Positions 1-8,163 of a stretch of 11,476 bases of DNA are shown here, piece by piece. The notes under the pieces were generated by a model that saw nothing but the letters and a program-made list of their open reading frames with translations, ran no database searches and was not told the DNA's origin. This DNA is from a candidate division Hyd24-12 bacterium UBA5074 (lineage in GTDB: Bacteria > Fermentibacterota > Fermentibacteria > Fermentibacterales > Fermentibacteraceae), in the NCBI GenBank assembly GCA_002414865.1, contig DIAQ01000052.1:6498-17973 (forward strand). Reading direction: 5' to 3'. Position numbers and translations under genes: made by a program. Position 1 is the stretch's first letter; every line of letters starts with the position of its first letter.

Positions 1-1077
1 GACTTCAACAACCTGTTGACGGTCATACTCGGCCACCTCGAGCTGATACTCGCGGACCTTCCTCAGTTCGACACGCCTCTGCGCTCGGGGCTCATCGAGA
101 TACAGAAGGCTGGCGGGCGGGCGAGGAACCTGACGGGGCAACTGCTGGCATTCGGCAGGAAGCAGCTGCTCACGATGGCTCCGGTCAACCTCAACGATCT
201 CATAAGCGGGTTCTCCGGCATCCTCAGGAGGCTCATCGGCGAGGATGTCGAGATCGTGACGAGGCTCTTCCCGGAAACAGGCCTGGTGAGCGCCGACACA
301 TCGCAGATCGAGCAGGTGCTCATGAACCTCGCGGTGAACGCGCGCGACGCAATGCCGCTCGGTGGTGTGCTCAGGATCGAGACCTCCCCCGTGACCCTGG
401 GCACGGACGATCAGATGGAGAGCCCGGACATCCGGCCGGGCAGGCATGTGTTGATGCAGGTCAGCGACACCGGGACGGGGATGGACGCAACAACGCGAAG
501 CAGGATCTTCGATCCCTTCTTCACCACCAAGGAGGTCGGGAAGGGGACGGGGCTCGGTCTCGCCACCGTGTACGGGATAGTGAAGCAGCACGACGGGCAT
601 ATCACCGTCAGCTCCGAGCCCGGGAAGGGGACCACCTTCCGGATCTTCTTCCCGGAATGGTCAGGAAAAGCCTGCGAGCAGGCCGATTCGCAGGAGATGC
701 AGCCCATCTCGAGGAAGAAGGCCACGATCCTCGTCGTGGAGGATGACTTCCCGGTCAGGCAGCTCATCACGAGGATACTCGAGGAGGCCGGCTACACGGT
801 CATCGAGTGCGCGGAGCCATTGCAGGCCGCCGGGATGGCGCAGCAGCACGGCAGCGTCGATCTGCTCGTTACCGATGTCGTGATGCCCGGTCTGAGCGGA
901 CAGAAGGTGCACGAGGAGGTCTCCGGTGCGTTCCCGGGCATCAGAGTGCTGTACATCTCGGGCTATACCGACGATGTCGTAGCGTCCCGCGGCCTCGCTG
1001 GCGACTCATATCTCTTCCTCCAGAAGCCGTTCACGGTGCAGGGCCTGCTGCTGAAGGTGGCTCTCGCTCTGGAATAG
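1..1077 (+). CDS. Hybrid sensor histidine kinase, 3' part (kinase core plus receiver)
   Basis: This is the C-terminal 358 residues of a hybrid histidine kinase; the 5' end lies outside the window. The first codons read DFNNL, which in this kinase class directly follows the phosphoacceptor histidine (AHDFNN), so that His and any sensor domain are just upstream. The ATPase domain shows an N box (NLAVNARDAM, about residues 109-118), a G1 box (DTGTGMD, 156-162), an F box (FDPFFTTK) and a G2 box (GKGTGLGLA). After a short linker, a receiver domain (about 241-358) has the acidic pair E247/D248/D249, phosphoacceptor Asp 292 in LVTDVVMPG, Ser 320 and Lys 342 in LQKPF. The protein ends right after the receiver with no DNA-binding domain, so it likely passes phosphate to a separate phosphotransfer or regulator protein, or uses its own receiver as a brake. 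The family call is firm; the signal sensed cannot be known from this fragment. Confidence 0.95.
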   Translation, partial: DFNNLLTVILGHLELILADLPQFDTPLRSGLIEIQKAGGRARNLTGQLLAFGRKQLLTMAPVNLNDLISGFSGILRRLIGEDVEIVTRLFPETGLVSADTSQIEQVLMNLAVNARDAMPLGGVLRIETSPVTLGTDDQMESPDIRPGRHVLMQVSDTGTGMDATTRSRIFDPFFTTKEVGKGTGLGLATVYGIVKQHDGHITVSSEPGKGTTFRIFFPEWSGKACEQADSQEMQPISRKKATILVVEDDFPVRQLITRILEEAGYTVIECAEPLQAAGMAQQHGSVDLLVTDVVMPGLSGQKVHEEVSGAFPGIRVLYISGYTDDVVASRGLAGDSYLFLQKPFTVQGLLLKVALALE

Positions 1078-1156
1078 AGAGATTCAGTGTGCCTTTCTCC
1101 CCACTTATCGCTTATTCTTGGTCATCAGATGAACTCTGGAAGCCTGGAGGGCGGCG
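1078..1156 (+). promoter_or_regulatory. Short AT-richer gap upstream of the membrane-protein/channel genes
   Basis: This 79-bp gap is the largest non-coding stretch in the window and is visibly richer in A and T than its surroundings around 1082-1135. It is the only room for a promoter serving the next two or three plus-strand genes. I found no convincing -35/-10 pair: TATTCT at 1113-1118 resembles a -10 box but has no good partner at the right distance. There is no clear hairpin followed by a T run, so read-through from the upstream kinase is also possible. The 3' end holds the ribosome binding site GGAGGG (1146-1151), 5 nt before the ATG at 1157. Confidence 0.3.
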
Positions 1157-1930
1157 ATGAAGGACTGGACAGGGACCGAGTGGCTGATATTCGCTATCCC
1201 GTTCGTCATTATCCTGGCCGGGGTGCTGATCTGGCTCGCCGGGCGAAGGACCATCCGGACACGCACGGAGATGGACCGGGAGCTCCGCGAAAACAAGGAC
1301 ATCTCCGAATGGCTCGTCGTGTTCGACTGGAGCAGCAAGGTCCTTTATGTGCCCACCATCGTGTTTTCGGTCATCTGCTTCATAATGAGCCTCTTCGCGA
1401 GCGACTCCCTCATGGGGACGTTCGGCACGATCTGGCTGTTCCTGTTCCTGTTCAACTTCATCGTGGAGGAATTCCCGATAGGGCTGAAGGAGACCGTCAT
1501 CATCCTGCTCGGCATGGGCGCCCTGATGACCTGGCTGGCCTACCTCCACTGGCTCTCGCCCTTCATCGACTTCATCGGCACGCTCAGCGTCACCATGAAC
1601 GGGATAGGGTACCTGCTCATCGCACTCGTATTCCTGTGCGCGATCTTCGTCTCGTGGCTGAGGGGGCTCTTCCATTACCTCGCGATCACGCCGAACTACA
1701 TAAACATCCAGAGCGGTCTGACGGAGACCGGCATGCAGATCACCCGGGAGCACTACTCCACCAGCGTGAACACAGACAACCTCCCCCAGAGGATCATGGG
1801 CTTCGGCAGGGTCATGGTCAGCTTCCATGACATCAAGAGGGAGCCCCTGGACCTGCTCGTTTGGGGCATCGGGCGCAAGTCGCGCAAGATCGAGACCCTC
1901 CGCAGCGTGATGAATGTCGAGAATGCGTAG
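1157..1930 (+). CDS. Five-helix membrane protein with C-terminal PH-like domain, function unknown
   Basis: I do not recognise a named family. The 257-residue protein starts at an ATG with GGAGGG 5 nt upstream. Hydrophobic segments at about 9-28, 62-81, 88-107, 111-131 and 148-168 suggest five membrane helices. A basic, charged stretch (29-50, GRRTIRTRTEMDRELRENKD) follows the first helix. The C-terminal part (about 172-254) looks soluble and resembles the bacterial PH-like fold of YdbS/YdbT proteins: an initial strand (YLAITPNYINIQSG), a middle LPQRIMGFGRVMVSF stretch, and a last helix (SRKIETLRSVMN). That comparison is by eye only. The gene lies 25 nt upstream of the likely start of the CASTOR/POLLUX-type channel gene and is almost certainly co-transcribed with it, so an accessory or gating subunit of that channel is a reasonable guess. 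Coding is well supported by the ribosome binding site, the hydrophobic pattern and the tight spacing. Confidence 0.85.
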   Translation: MKDWTGTEWLIFAIPFVIILAGVLIWLAGRRTIRTRTEMDRELRENKDISEWLVVFDWSSKVLYVPTIVFSVICFIMSLFASDSLMGTFGTIWLFLFLFNFIVEEFPIGLKETVIILLGMGALMTWLAYLHWLSPFIDFIGTLSVTMNGIGYLLIALVFLCAIFVSWLRGLFHYLAITPNYINIQSGLTETGMQITREHYSTSVNTDNLPQRIMGFGRVMVSFHDIKREPLDLLVWGIGRKSRKIETLRSVMNVENA

Positions 1931-1942
1931 TGACCCCAACCC

Positions 1943-1949
1943 GGAGAGG
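1943..1949 (+). promoter_or_regulatory. Ribosome binding site that sets the channel start
   Basis: GGAGAGG lies 6 nt before the ATG at 1956, a normal spacing. The open reading frame extends to an earlier ATG at 1914 that overlaps the upstream gene by 17 nt, but no comparable ribosome binding site precedes it, and the extra 14 residues look unlike the conserved N-terminus. I therefore prefer 1956. Confidence 0.7.
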
Positions 1950-1955
1950 TCAGTG

Positions 1956-3848
1956 ATGTCGAGCATAGGATTCCGCCAGAGACTGCGTTACGGCTTCGAC
2001 AACCTGACCTCCAGGGGCTCCGCGGCGATGATCAGCATGCTCTTCATCCTCGCGCTGATCCTCATCTCCGCCGTGACGCTCTTCGTGGTCCTGACGGAGA
2101 GCGCACCCGACGGCACGAGCTCTCTGAAGGTCGCATGGATGGGCCTCATGAGGACCCTCGATGCAGGCACGATGGGCGGGGACGAAGGCTCCCCGTACTT
2201 CCTCGCAGCCATGCTCGCAGTGACCATCGGCGGGATCTTCGTCGTGGGCACGCTCATCGGCATCATCACCAACGGCATCGATGCCAAGCTGGGCCAGCTC
2301 CGCAAGGGGCGCTCCTTCGTGGCGGAGACCGACCACACGATCATCCTCGGCTGGTCGTCCCAGATCTTCACCGTGATCTCTGAACTGGTCGAGGCCAATG
2401 CGAACAGGAAGAAGGCCTGCGTAGCTGTTCTCGCCGAGAAGGAGAAGGTGGAGATGGAGGACGAGATCCGCGAGAAGGTCGCGGACCTCAAGACAACGAA
2501 GATAGTCTGCAGGACGGGATGCCCGATCGAGATGGCCGATCTCGAAATCGTGAACCATCACTCGGCGAGGGCCATCGTCATCATGCCCCCGGAGTGCGAA
2601 GAGCCCGATTCGTCGGTCATCAAGACCATGCTCGCGCTCGTGAACAACCCCAGGCGCAAGAAGACGCCCTACCACATCGTCGGAGTCCTCCACGATCCCG
2701 AGAACATGAGGGTTGCGGAGATGGTGGGGGGCGACGAGGTCCAGCTCATCCTCGCCGGGGACCTGATCGCCAGGATCTCGGCCCAGACGTGCAGGCAGTC
2801 CGGCCTCTCGATCGTCTACACCGAGCTGCTCGACTTCGGAGGGGACGAGATCTACATCTCCCCGGCCCCGTCGCTGGCCGGTGGCACTTTCGGGAGCATA
2901 CTATCGGCCTTCGAGGACTCGTCGGTCATGGGGATACGGTTCGCGGACGGAAGGGTCTGCCTGAACCCGCCCATGGACACGCCCTTCGGAGCGGGCGACT
3001 CGGTGGTGGCGATCTCCGAGGACGACGATACGGTCAGGGTCTCGCCCCGCCCGGCCCCCGCGCCCCAGGTGGAGCTGATGAGGGATGGCGCCCGGATCCC
3101 GCCAGGAGCGGAGAAGACGATCATCCTCGGCTTCAACTCCAAGGTTCCGACGATCGTAAGCGAGCTCGACGGCTATGTGGGAGCGGGCTCCTCGGTGCAG
3201 GTCGTGGCCGAGTTCGAAGTGGAGGAGGATCTCGAGGAGATGACCTCCCGCGACTACCACCACCTCTCGGTGCAGGTCGTGGAGGGCAGCACCACTGACA
3301 GGTCGGTGCTCGACAGCCTAGACCTGGAGCAGACCCACCACGTCATCGTCCAGAGCTACTCGGACAGGATGGACGCCCAGAGCGCCGACGCCAGGACTCT
3401 CATCACACTGCTCCATCTCAGGAACATCCGCGAGTCCAGGAACCTGCGATTCTCCATCGTGAGCGAGATGCTGGACGACAGGAACAGGGAGCTGGCGGAG
3501 GTCACCCAGGCCGACGACTTCATTGTGAGCGACAAGCTCGTGAGCCTCATGCTCACCCAGATAGCGGAGAACCGCGATCTGAAGGGCGTCTTCGCCGACC
3601 TCTTCACTCCGGACGGCTCGGAGGTCTACCTGAAGCCCGTGGAGAACTACGTGTCAACCGGCGTCCCGGTCTCCTTCTACACGATCCTGGAGTCTGCCCG
3701 CAGGCGCGGCGAGGTGGCGATAGGCTACAGGATAGCAGCCAGCGCCCACGACCCCGGGGCTGCGCATGGAATCGTGGTCAACCCCGTGAAATCCAGGATG
3801 GTCGAGTTCGTCCCCAGTGACCGCGTGATCGTTCTCTCGGAGGACTAG
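1956..3848 (+). CDS. CASTOR/POLLUX-type ion channel with two RCK-like regions
   Basis: This 630-residue protein is a two-helix pore channel with a large cytoplasmic gating region. Membrane helices are at about 24-47 and 81-105, with a pore loop between them. The loop carries RTLDAGTMGGDEG (66-78), typical of bacterial CASTOR/POLLUX relatives, in place of the K+ channel filter TVGYG. Two regulatory regions follow, each opening with the same pattern: TIILGWSSQIFTVISEL (128-144) and TIILGFNSKVPTIVSEL (388-404), evidence of an internal duplication. The GxGxxG dinucleotide motif of classic RCK/TrkA-N domains is absent from both, so NAD binding is doubtful. A last segment (about 551-629, starting LFTPDGSEVYLKPV) resembles a trailing RCK-C unit. 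Plant CASTOR and POLLUX sit in the nuclear envelope and are Ca2+-modulated cation channels; ion and ligand for the bacterial forms are less certain. The upstream membrane protein is a candidate partner. Confidence 0.88.
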   Translation: MSSIGFRQRLRYGFDNLTSRGSAAMISMLFILALILISAVTLFVVLTESAPDGTSSLKVAWMGLMRTLDAGTMGGDEGSPYFLAAMLAVTIGGIFVVGTLIGIITNGIDAKLGQLRKGRSFVAETDHTIILGWSSQIFTVISELVEANANRKKACVAVLAEKEKVEMEDEIREKVADLKTTKIVCRTGCPIEMADLEIVNHHSARAIVIMPPECEEPDSSVIKTMLALVNNPRRKKTPYHIVGVLHDPENMRVAEMVGGDEVQLILAGDLIARISAQTCRQSGLSIVYTELLDFGGDEIYISPAPSLAGGTFGSILSAFEDSSVMGIRFADGRVCLNPPMDTPFGAGDSVVAISEDDDTVRVSPRPAPAPQVELMRDGARIPPGAEKTIILGFNSKVPTIVSELDGYVGAGSSVQVVAEFEVEEDLEEMTSRDYHHLSVQVVEGSTTDRSVLDSLDLEQTHHVIVQSYSDRMDAQSADARTLITLLHLRNIRESRNLRFSIVSEMLDDRNRELAEVTQADDFIVSDKLVSLMLTQIAENRDLKGVFADLFTPDGSEVYLKPVENYVSTGVPVSFYTILESARRRGEVAIGYRIAASAHDPGAAHGIVVNPVKSRMVEFVPSDRVIVLSED

Positions 3849-3899
3849 CGAGGCGATGGCGGCAGGACAGGCAGGCCCGGGGAGGTGCGAGAGCCCGAG

Positions 3900-6197
3900 A
3901 TGAAGCAGAAGCGTTTGCCGCCCGAGCCCACTCTCGCCGCCCTCTACCGCGCGCTGGACGAAGGCGTGATAACGGTCGACCTCGAAGGCGTGGTCACCGG
4001 GATGAACCGGGCGGCCGAGGCGCTCACGGGCTACAGCCTCTCGGAGGCTGGCGGCAAGCCCTTCTCGGAGACGGCCGTCCTCCTCGATCCGAGGTCCCGG
4101 GAGCCTCTGAAGAAGCTGTTCAGGGAGTCCGACGGCCAGCCCTCCCGGAGGCTCAGGTGCATCCTGGTGCCCAAGACCAGGAGCGAGAACAAGGTGAGCG
4201 TCTCCACCTCGGCGATAACCGCCGATGGAGCCGTAGCAGGCTACGTTGCCACCATCAGGGACGAATCAAGGCAGTCCGTTGCAGAGGATGCCCTGCGCAA
4301 CAGCGAGACCCTCTACCGGATGATCGTGGAGAACTCGTTCGATGCCATCTATCTGCTGCGCGGGAAGCGATACGAGTACGTGAACCCGAGATTCTGCGAG
4401 ATCACGGGCTACTCCTTCGCGGAGCTCACCTCGCCGTCGTTCGACTACAACAGCCTGCTCCCGGAGGAATCGCGCAGGTTCATGCAGGAGAGGTTCAGCG
4501 CGAGGGAGAGCGGCAGGCCGATCCCTCCCGAGTACCGCATCCAGGTCCTGACCCGGAACGGCAAGACCGTGGAGGTGGAGGTGACGACGCACCAGCTCGA
4601 GTCGAAGAACTCGGTGCGGGTGCTCGGCATCATGAGAGACATCTCCACACGCATACACGCCGAGGAGGGGCTCCAGAAGTCCGAGAGCCTCATGAAGAGC
4701 GTCTTCTCGTCGATGGTCGACTCCGTCTTCCTGTTCGACGAGGACATGCGCTTCATCTTCGTGAACGTTCCCGAGATGGAGCTGTTGATGCCCCCCAGCG
4801 CCTTCCTCGGCAGACGGTTCGGCGACGTGATGCCCGATGTGATGACCCGCCAGTTCGAGGCGGCCTTCGAGGAGACGAAGACAGGCCGTGCGAGCGAGTA
4901 TGAGTACACTCTCGACCTGCCATCCGGGACGGGGATCTACTCGACCAAGCTATCGCCGGTGACTGTCGGGGGCCGGTTCAGCGGCGCGGTCGGAGTCATA
5001 CGGGACATTACCGACAGGAGACGCCTCGAGTCGGAGCAGACACGCCTGCAGGACCAGCTCCGCCAGACGCAGAAACTCGAGAGCCTGGGACTCCTTGCAG
5101 GCGGCATAGCCCACGACTTCAACAACCTCCTGATGGGCATCCTCGGGAATGCCGAGCTCGCCTCGGTGGAGATCGGGGGAGCTTCCGGGGCGGTCTCGCA
5201 CATCAGGTCGATCGAGACCGCGGCGCGCAAGGCGGCCGACCTCTGCAGGCAGATGCTCGCCTATGCAGGCCGGGGAAGGACCACCAACGAAGCGGTCGAG
5301 ATAAACTCCCTTATCAGGGAGATGGCCGAGCTGCTCAGGGTGGGCATCCCGGAAGGGGTGACCCTAAAGTTCGACCTGGCGCCCGACCTTCTGCCAGTGG
5401 ACGGTGACCCCTCCCAGCTCAGCCAGGTGGTCATGAACCTGATCACCAACGCAGCCGAGGCGATCCAGGACGGGCAGGGCACCATAACGCTCATCACGAG
5501 ATCCATGTACTGCGATCGCGAGTACCTGAGGGGCAGCTACATCAACGACGACCTTCCCCCGGGAATCTACGTCTACATCGAAGTCTGCGATACCGGATGC
5601 GGGATGGACGAGGAGACCCGGACGAGGATCTTCGACCCGTTCTATTCGACGAAGTTCACCGGCAGGGGCCTCGGTCTGGCGGCGGTGCTGGGCATCGTCA
5701 GAGGGCACCACGGCGCGATCAGGGTGTACAGCGAGCCAGGCGAGGGAACCACCTTCAAGATCATCATGCCGCCTTCTCCCTCCGCCATGGTGCGCGACAG
5801 GGAGGAGAAGGAGGACATGGCCGGCCAGCAGGGGCGGGTGCTCCTCATAGACGACGAGGACATCGTCAGGAACGTGGTCACGCGCATGCTCAGCAAGCTG
5901 GGTTATGGCTGCGATGCAGCGCCCGACGGGGCGGCCGGCCTTGAGATGCTCACATCAAGGCGCAACCGCTACCTGTGCGTGATACTGGACATGGCCATGC
6001 CGGGCATGGACGGGGCCAAGGTCCTCAGGTCCATGCGCGAGATATCGCCGATGACGAAAGTGGTCGTGATGAGCGGCTACGACGAGAGGGAAGTGGTCGA
6101 GAGACTGGGCCAGCTGACCCCCGACGGCGTTCTGCAGAAACCCTTCCGCATCGAGACTCTCCAGGAGGCGCTGGAGAAGGCGCTGAAGTCCGACTGA
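3900..6197 (+). CDS. Hybrid histidine kinase with three PAS domains and a C-terminal receiver
   Basis: This gene encodes a complete, probably cytoplasmic sensor kinase with no membrane helix or signal peptide. Counting from the GTG at 3885, PAS-like domains lie at about 15-125, 139-255 and 267-375, each ending in a typical I(M)RD-type edge (ATIRDES, GIMRDIS, GVIRDIT). A short coiled linker (378-398) leads to the H box, GGIAHDFNNLL, with phosphoacceptor His 410. The ATPase domain has N box MNLITNAAEAI, G1 DTGCGMD (569-575), F box FDPFYSTK and G2 GRGLGLA. The receiver (about 650-770) has D656/D657/E658, phosphoacceptor Asp 702, Ser 730 and Lys 752. The start is uncertain: GGAGGTG (3881-3887) fits as a ribosome binding site for the ATG at 3900 though 12 nt away, whereas the alternative GTG at 3885 lies inside that motif. 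From 3900 it has 765 residues. It follows the channel gene by 51 bp, so the channel's state or a linked cellular signal may be its input. Confidence 0.95.
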   Translation: MKQKRLPPEPTLAALYRALDEGVITVDLEGVVTGMNRAAEALTGYSLSEAGGKPFSETAVLLDPRSREPLKKLFRESDGQPSRRLRCILVPKTRSENKVSVSTSAITADGAVAGYVATIRDESRQSVAEDALRNSETLYRMIVENSFDAIYLLRGKRYEYVNPRFCEITGYSFAELTSPSFDYNSLLPEESRRFMQERFSARESGRPIPPEYRIQVLTRNGKTVEVEVTTHQLESKNSVRVLGIMRDISTRIHAEEGLQKSESLMKSVFSSMVDSVFLFDEDMRFIFVNVPEMELLMPPSAFLGRRFGDVMPDVMTRQFEAAFEETKTGRASEYEYTLDLPSGTGIYSTKLSPVTVGGRFSGAVGVIRDITDRRRLESEQTRLQDQLRQTQKLESLGLLAGGIAHDFNNLLMGILGNAELASVEIGGASGAVSHIRSIETAARKAADLCRQMLAYAGRGRTTNEAVEINSLIREMAELLRVGIPEGVTLKFDLAPDLLPVDGDPSQLSQVVMNLITNAAEAIQDGQGTITLITRSMYCDREYLRGSYINDDLPPGIYVYIEVCDTGCGMDEETRTRIFDPFYSTKFTGRGLGLAAVLGIVRGHHGAIRVYSEPGEGTTFKIIMPPSPSAMVRDREEKEDMAGQQGRVLLIDDEDIVRNVVTRMLSKLGYGCDAAPDGAAGLEMLTSRRNRYLCVILDMAMPGMDGAKVLRSMREISPMTKVVVMSGYDEREVVERLGQLTPDGVLQKPFRIETLQEALEKALKSD

Positions 6198-6221
6198 GAG
6201 ACCCTCAGCCCGCGCTTCTCC
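6173..6221. terminator. Nested inverted repeat across the convergent stop codons
   Basis: The outer arms are 6173-6183 (GGAGAAGGCGC) and 6212-6221 (GCGCTTCTCC), ten pairs with G6180 bulged. Inside is a second stem, CTGAG (6194-6198) with CTCAG (6204-6208), around a 5-nt loop. The TGA of the kinase (6195-6197) and the TGA of the minus-strand permease-protease (6207-6205) both sit in the inner stem. There is no T run on either strand, so this is not a standard intrinsic terminator; it might act in both directions with factor help, protect 3' ends, or be coincidental, since the arms are coding sequence. Confidence 0.35.
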
Positions 6222-8163
6222 TCGAGAGCAGCCTCATACCCGCGAGACATCCGGCGCAGGTCGCTCCCGCGAGCAGATAAATCCATGGCTGCAGATTCCC
6301 GAGGTCGACCGACCCCGGCATCACAACCGCCAGGGCGTTGTTCAGGAAGTGCCACAGGATTGCGGGGAAGACTGATCCGGTGAAGAGCGTGGCCATGCCG
6401 AGCATGGCGCCCAGAAGGGCGGTCGGGGCGATCCTGAACCACTGGAAGTGGAAGAAGCCGAAGAGGAGCGCACTCACTGTCACAGCAGCCCATGCCGGCA
6501 TGCGCCTCAGAAGTCCCCCGAGGAACATGCCCCTGAAGGCGATCTCCTCGAAGACGGCCGGAAGGAGGGCGACGAACAGCAGCAGCTCGAGCTTCGGGAC
6601 CTCGCCGGGCAGGAGGGTCTGCTCGAGCATCTCGAGCTGTGACGGAGGCACCGGGAGAATGGCTCCGAGGAGCCTGGTGATGCCCAGCACCGCGATCATC
6701 CCGCTCAGGGCTCCGGGAACGGCCAGTGCGAGCGCGCCCGCATCGGGTGCGCGAAGCAGCAGATGGCGCGGCCCGAGCCTGTATCTGAGCGCTGCGTAGA
6801 GCGTCCCGCCGCCCAGGAATACCACGGTGTTCACGGCCAGCACCGCCCGGATGTCCAGCGTCTGGGCCTGCAGCGCGAAGATGGTCGTGACCGCCCATAC
6901 AGCCGCCATGATCCGGCCGGCCCTGTAGGAGAAGAGCCTGGGGGAAGGCACGGCCGAGCCGGCCTCTCCGCCCGCGACCATCCTCTCCGCCGACATCGCA
7001 CGCCAGGAGCCGTACAGAGCCAGGAGCGACAGGGCGAGATTCGAGGCGAAGGAGGTGAGCAGACCCAGGTAATCGGGCCTGCCCGCCAGGAGATCACGCA
7101 TTCCGAGGGCGCTGCCGGCCACCGGCACGAGGGTGAGGGGGAATCCGCCTTCCAGGCGGGGGAACACCGGGGCGAGCGCCGGGAACAGGGCGAGCAGGAA
7201 GATCGGGAAGAACTTCAGCTGCGCGTCCTTCACGCTGGAGGCGCCTGCGGATATCAGGAGCATGACAGCGGACACGAGCACCGCCAGCGAGACGGCCAGG
7301 AGCAGCGCGGCGACTGCGGCGGCCGGCGTGGCATGGAGCGCCGACAGCGATCCGCCCGGCACGAAATCGAGTTCGAGACACACCAGGAGACTGGCGAGCT
7401 GGGTGAGGAATATGACCGAAGAAACCGACAGGATGGCGAGGAACTTGGCCTGGATGATGTCCGCCCGCGACGCCGAGCTCGCGAGGAGGGTCTCCAGCGT
7501 GCCGCGCTCCCTCTCACCCGCGATGGTGTCCACGGCCACGACCGAGCTGCCCGAGAGAAGGAAGATCAGCAGGAAGAGGACCACGAGGCTCCCTGTCCTG
7601 GCTCCCGCGCTCATCCACGGAGGAGCGATGTCGATCTCCGCCGCGTACAGGCTGTCCGGCAGGTAGCTGATGCCCCTCGCGGCGAGGAGCTCCGTCCGCC
7701 CGGCCTCCCTTCCCGCGGAGAGCCTGTCGGCCAGGAACATCGCTGCGGCGCGCGACTCGTCGGAGTCCGCCCGGTACCTGATCCGGAGGGAGGAAATCCT
7801 GCCGGACGGGGAGGGCTGCAGATCGACGAGTAACTCGGCATCCCCGGCCTCGAAGGACGACTCAGGGTCGCCCGGGGACATCTCGAGTCTCAGGCCTCCG
7901 CCGTCACCCCGCGAGGAGAGGGCATCCCCGACGAGCGAGGCCGCCTCTGCCCGGGACACGGAGTCACCCGTCACCGCATAGCTGTGGACCATCTCGAGTG
8001 TCCGGCGCTCACGCCGCTGCTCCATGAAGCTGCCCGCCGTCATGAGGATGGGCGTCAGGACCGCGGGCACCACGATCGACATGATGATGGTCCTCCTGTC
8101 GCGCAGGAGGGACAGGAGCTCGAATCTCAGGACTGTTGCGACTTCGGAGGAGAGGAGCTTCAC
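6205..8163 (-). CDS. ABC-2 (NatB-like) permease fused to a CPBP-type intramembrane protease
   Basis: This 652-residue membrane protein joins two domains. The first half is an ABC-2/NatB-type permease: an N-terminal helix (about 25-45), an extracytoplasmic region to about 188, a helix (190-211), then the family motif GERERGTLETLL (216-227) and further helices to about 385. After more membrane segments, the C-terminal part carries the CPBP (CAAX protease and bacteriocin-processing) motifs: FEEIAFRG (E539, E540, R544), FGFFHFQWF (H572) and WHFLNN (H605, N609), so a catalytically competent protease is plausible. The start is a GTG at 8163 whose GTGA overlaps the TGA of the ATPase gene by 4 nt, a classic translational coupling; the frame is open further upstream but inside the ATPase. 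Fusions of this layout are known in several bacterial groups, where they are annotated as permease/CPBP proteins. The role of the protease in export is not established. Confidence 0.92.
   Translation of the reverse strand: MKLLSSEVATVLRFELLSLLRDRRTIIMSIVVPAVLTPILMTAGSFMEQRRERRTLEMVHSYAVTGDSVSRAEAASLVGDALSSRGDGGGLRLEMSPGDPESSFEAGDAELLVDLQPSPSGRISSLRIRYRADSDESRAAAMFLADRLSAGREAGRTELLAARGISYLPDSLYAAEIDIAPPWMSAGARTGSLVVLFLLIFLLSGSSVVAVDTIAGERERGTLETLLASSASRADIIQAKFLAILSVSSVIFLTQLASLLVCLELDFVPGGSLSALHATPAAAVAALLLAVSLAVLVSAVMLLISAGASSVKDAQLKFFPIFLLALFPALAPVFPRLEGGFPLTLVPVAGSALGMRDLLAGRPDYLGLLTSFASNLALSLLALYGSWRAMSAERMVAGGEAGSAVPSPRLFSYRAGRIMAAVWAVTTIFALQAQTLDIRAVLAVNTVVFLGGGTLYAALRYRLGPRHLLLRAPDAGALALAVPGALSGMIAVLGITRLLGAILPVPPSQLEMLEQTLLPGEVPKLELLLFVALLPAVFEEIAFRGMFLGGLLRRMPAWAAVTVSALLFGFFHFQWFRIAPTALLGAMLGMATLFTGSVFPAILWHFLNNALAVVMPGSVDLGNLQPWIYLLAGATCAGCLAGMRLLSRRSAG

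Noticed and set aside
1113..1118. TATTCT as a -10 box
   Set aside because: No acceptable -35 hexamer lies 16-18 bp upstream, so I do not call a promoter from it.
1112..1966. Long minus-strand open frame opposite the membrane-protein gene
   Set aside because: Its product is rich in Asp, Glu, His, Arg and Pro with no recognisable domain, the usual look of a GC-rich antisense frame. The plus-strand gene has a good ribosome binding site and clear membrane helices.
3849..3899. Repeated GGCAGG units before the three-PAS kinase
   Set aside because: Two short copies in a GC-rich gap are expected by chance and show no regular spacing.
6763..7833. 356-residue plus-strand open frame
   Set aside because: It lies opposite the permease-protease gene, whose family motifs are clear. 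Its Arg/Glu/Gly/His-rich product shows no domain.
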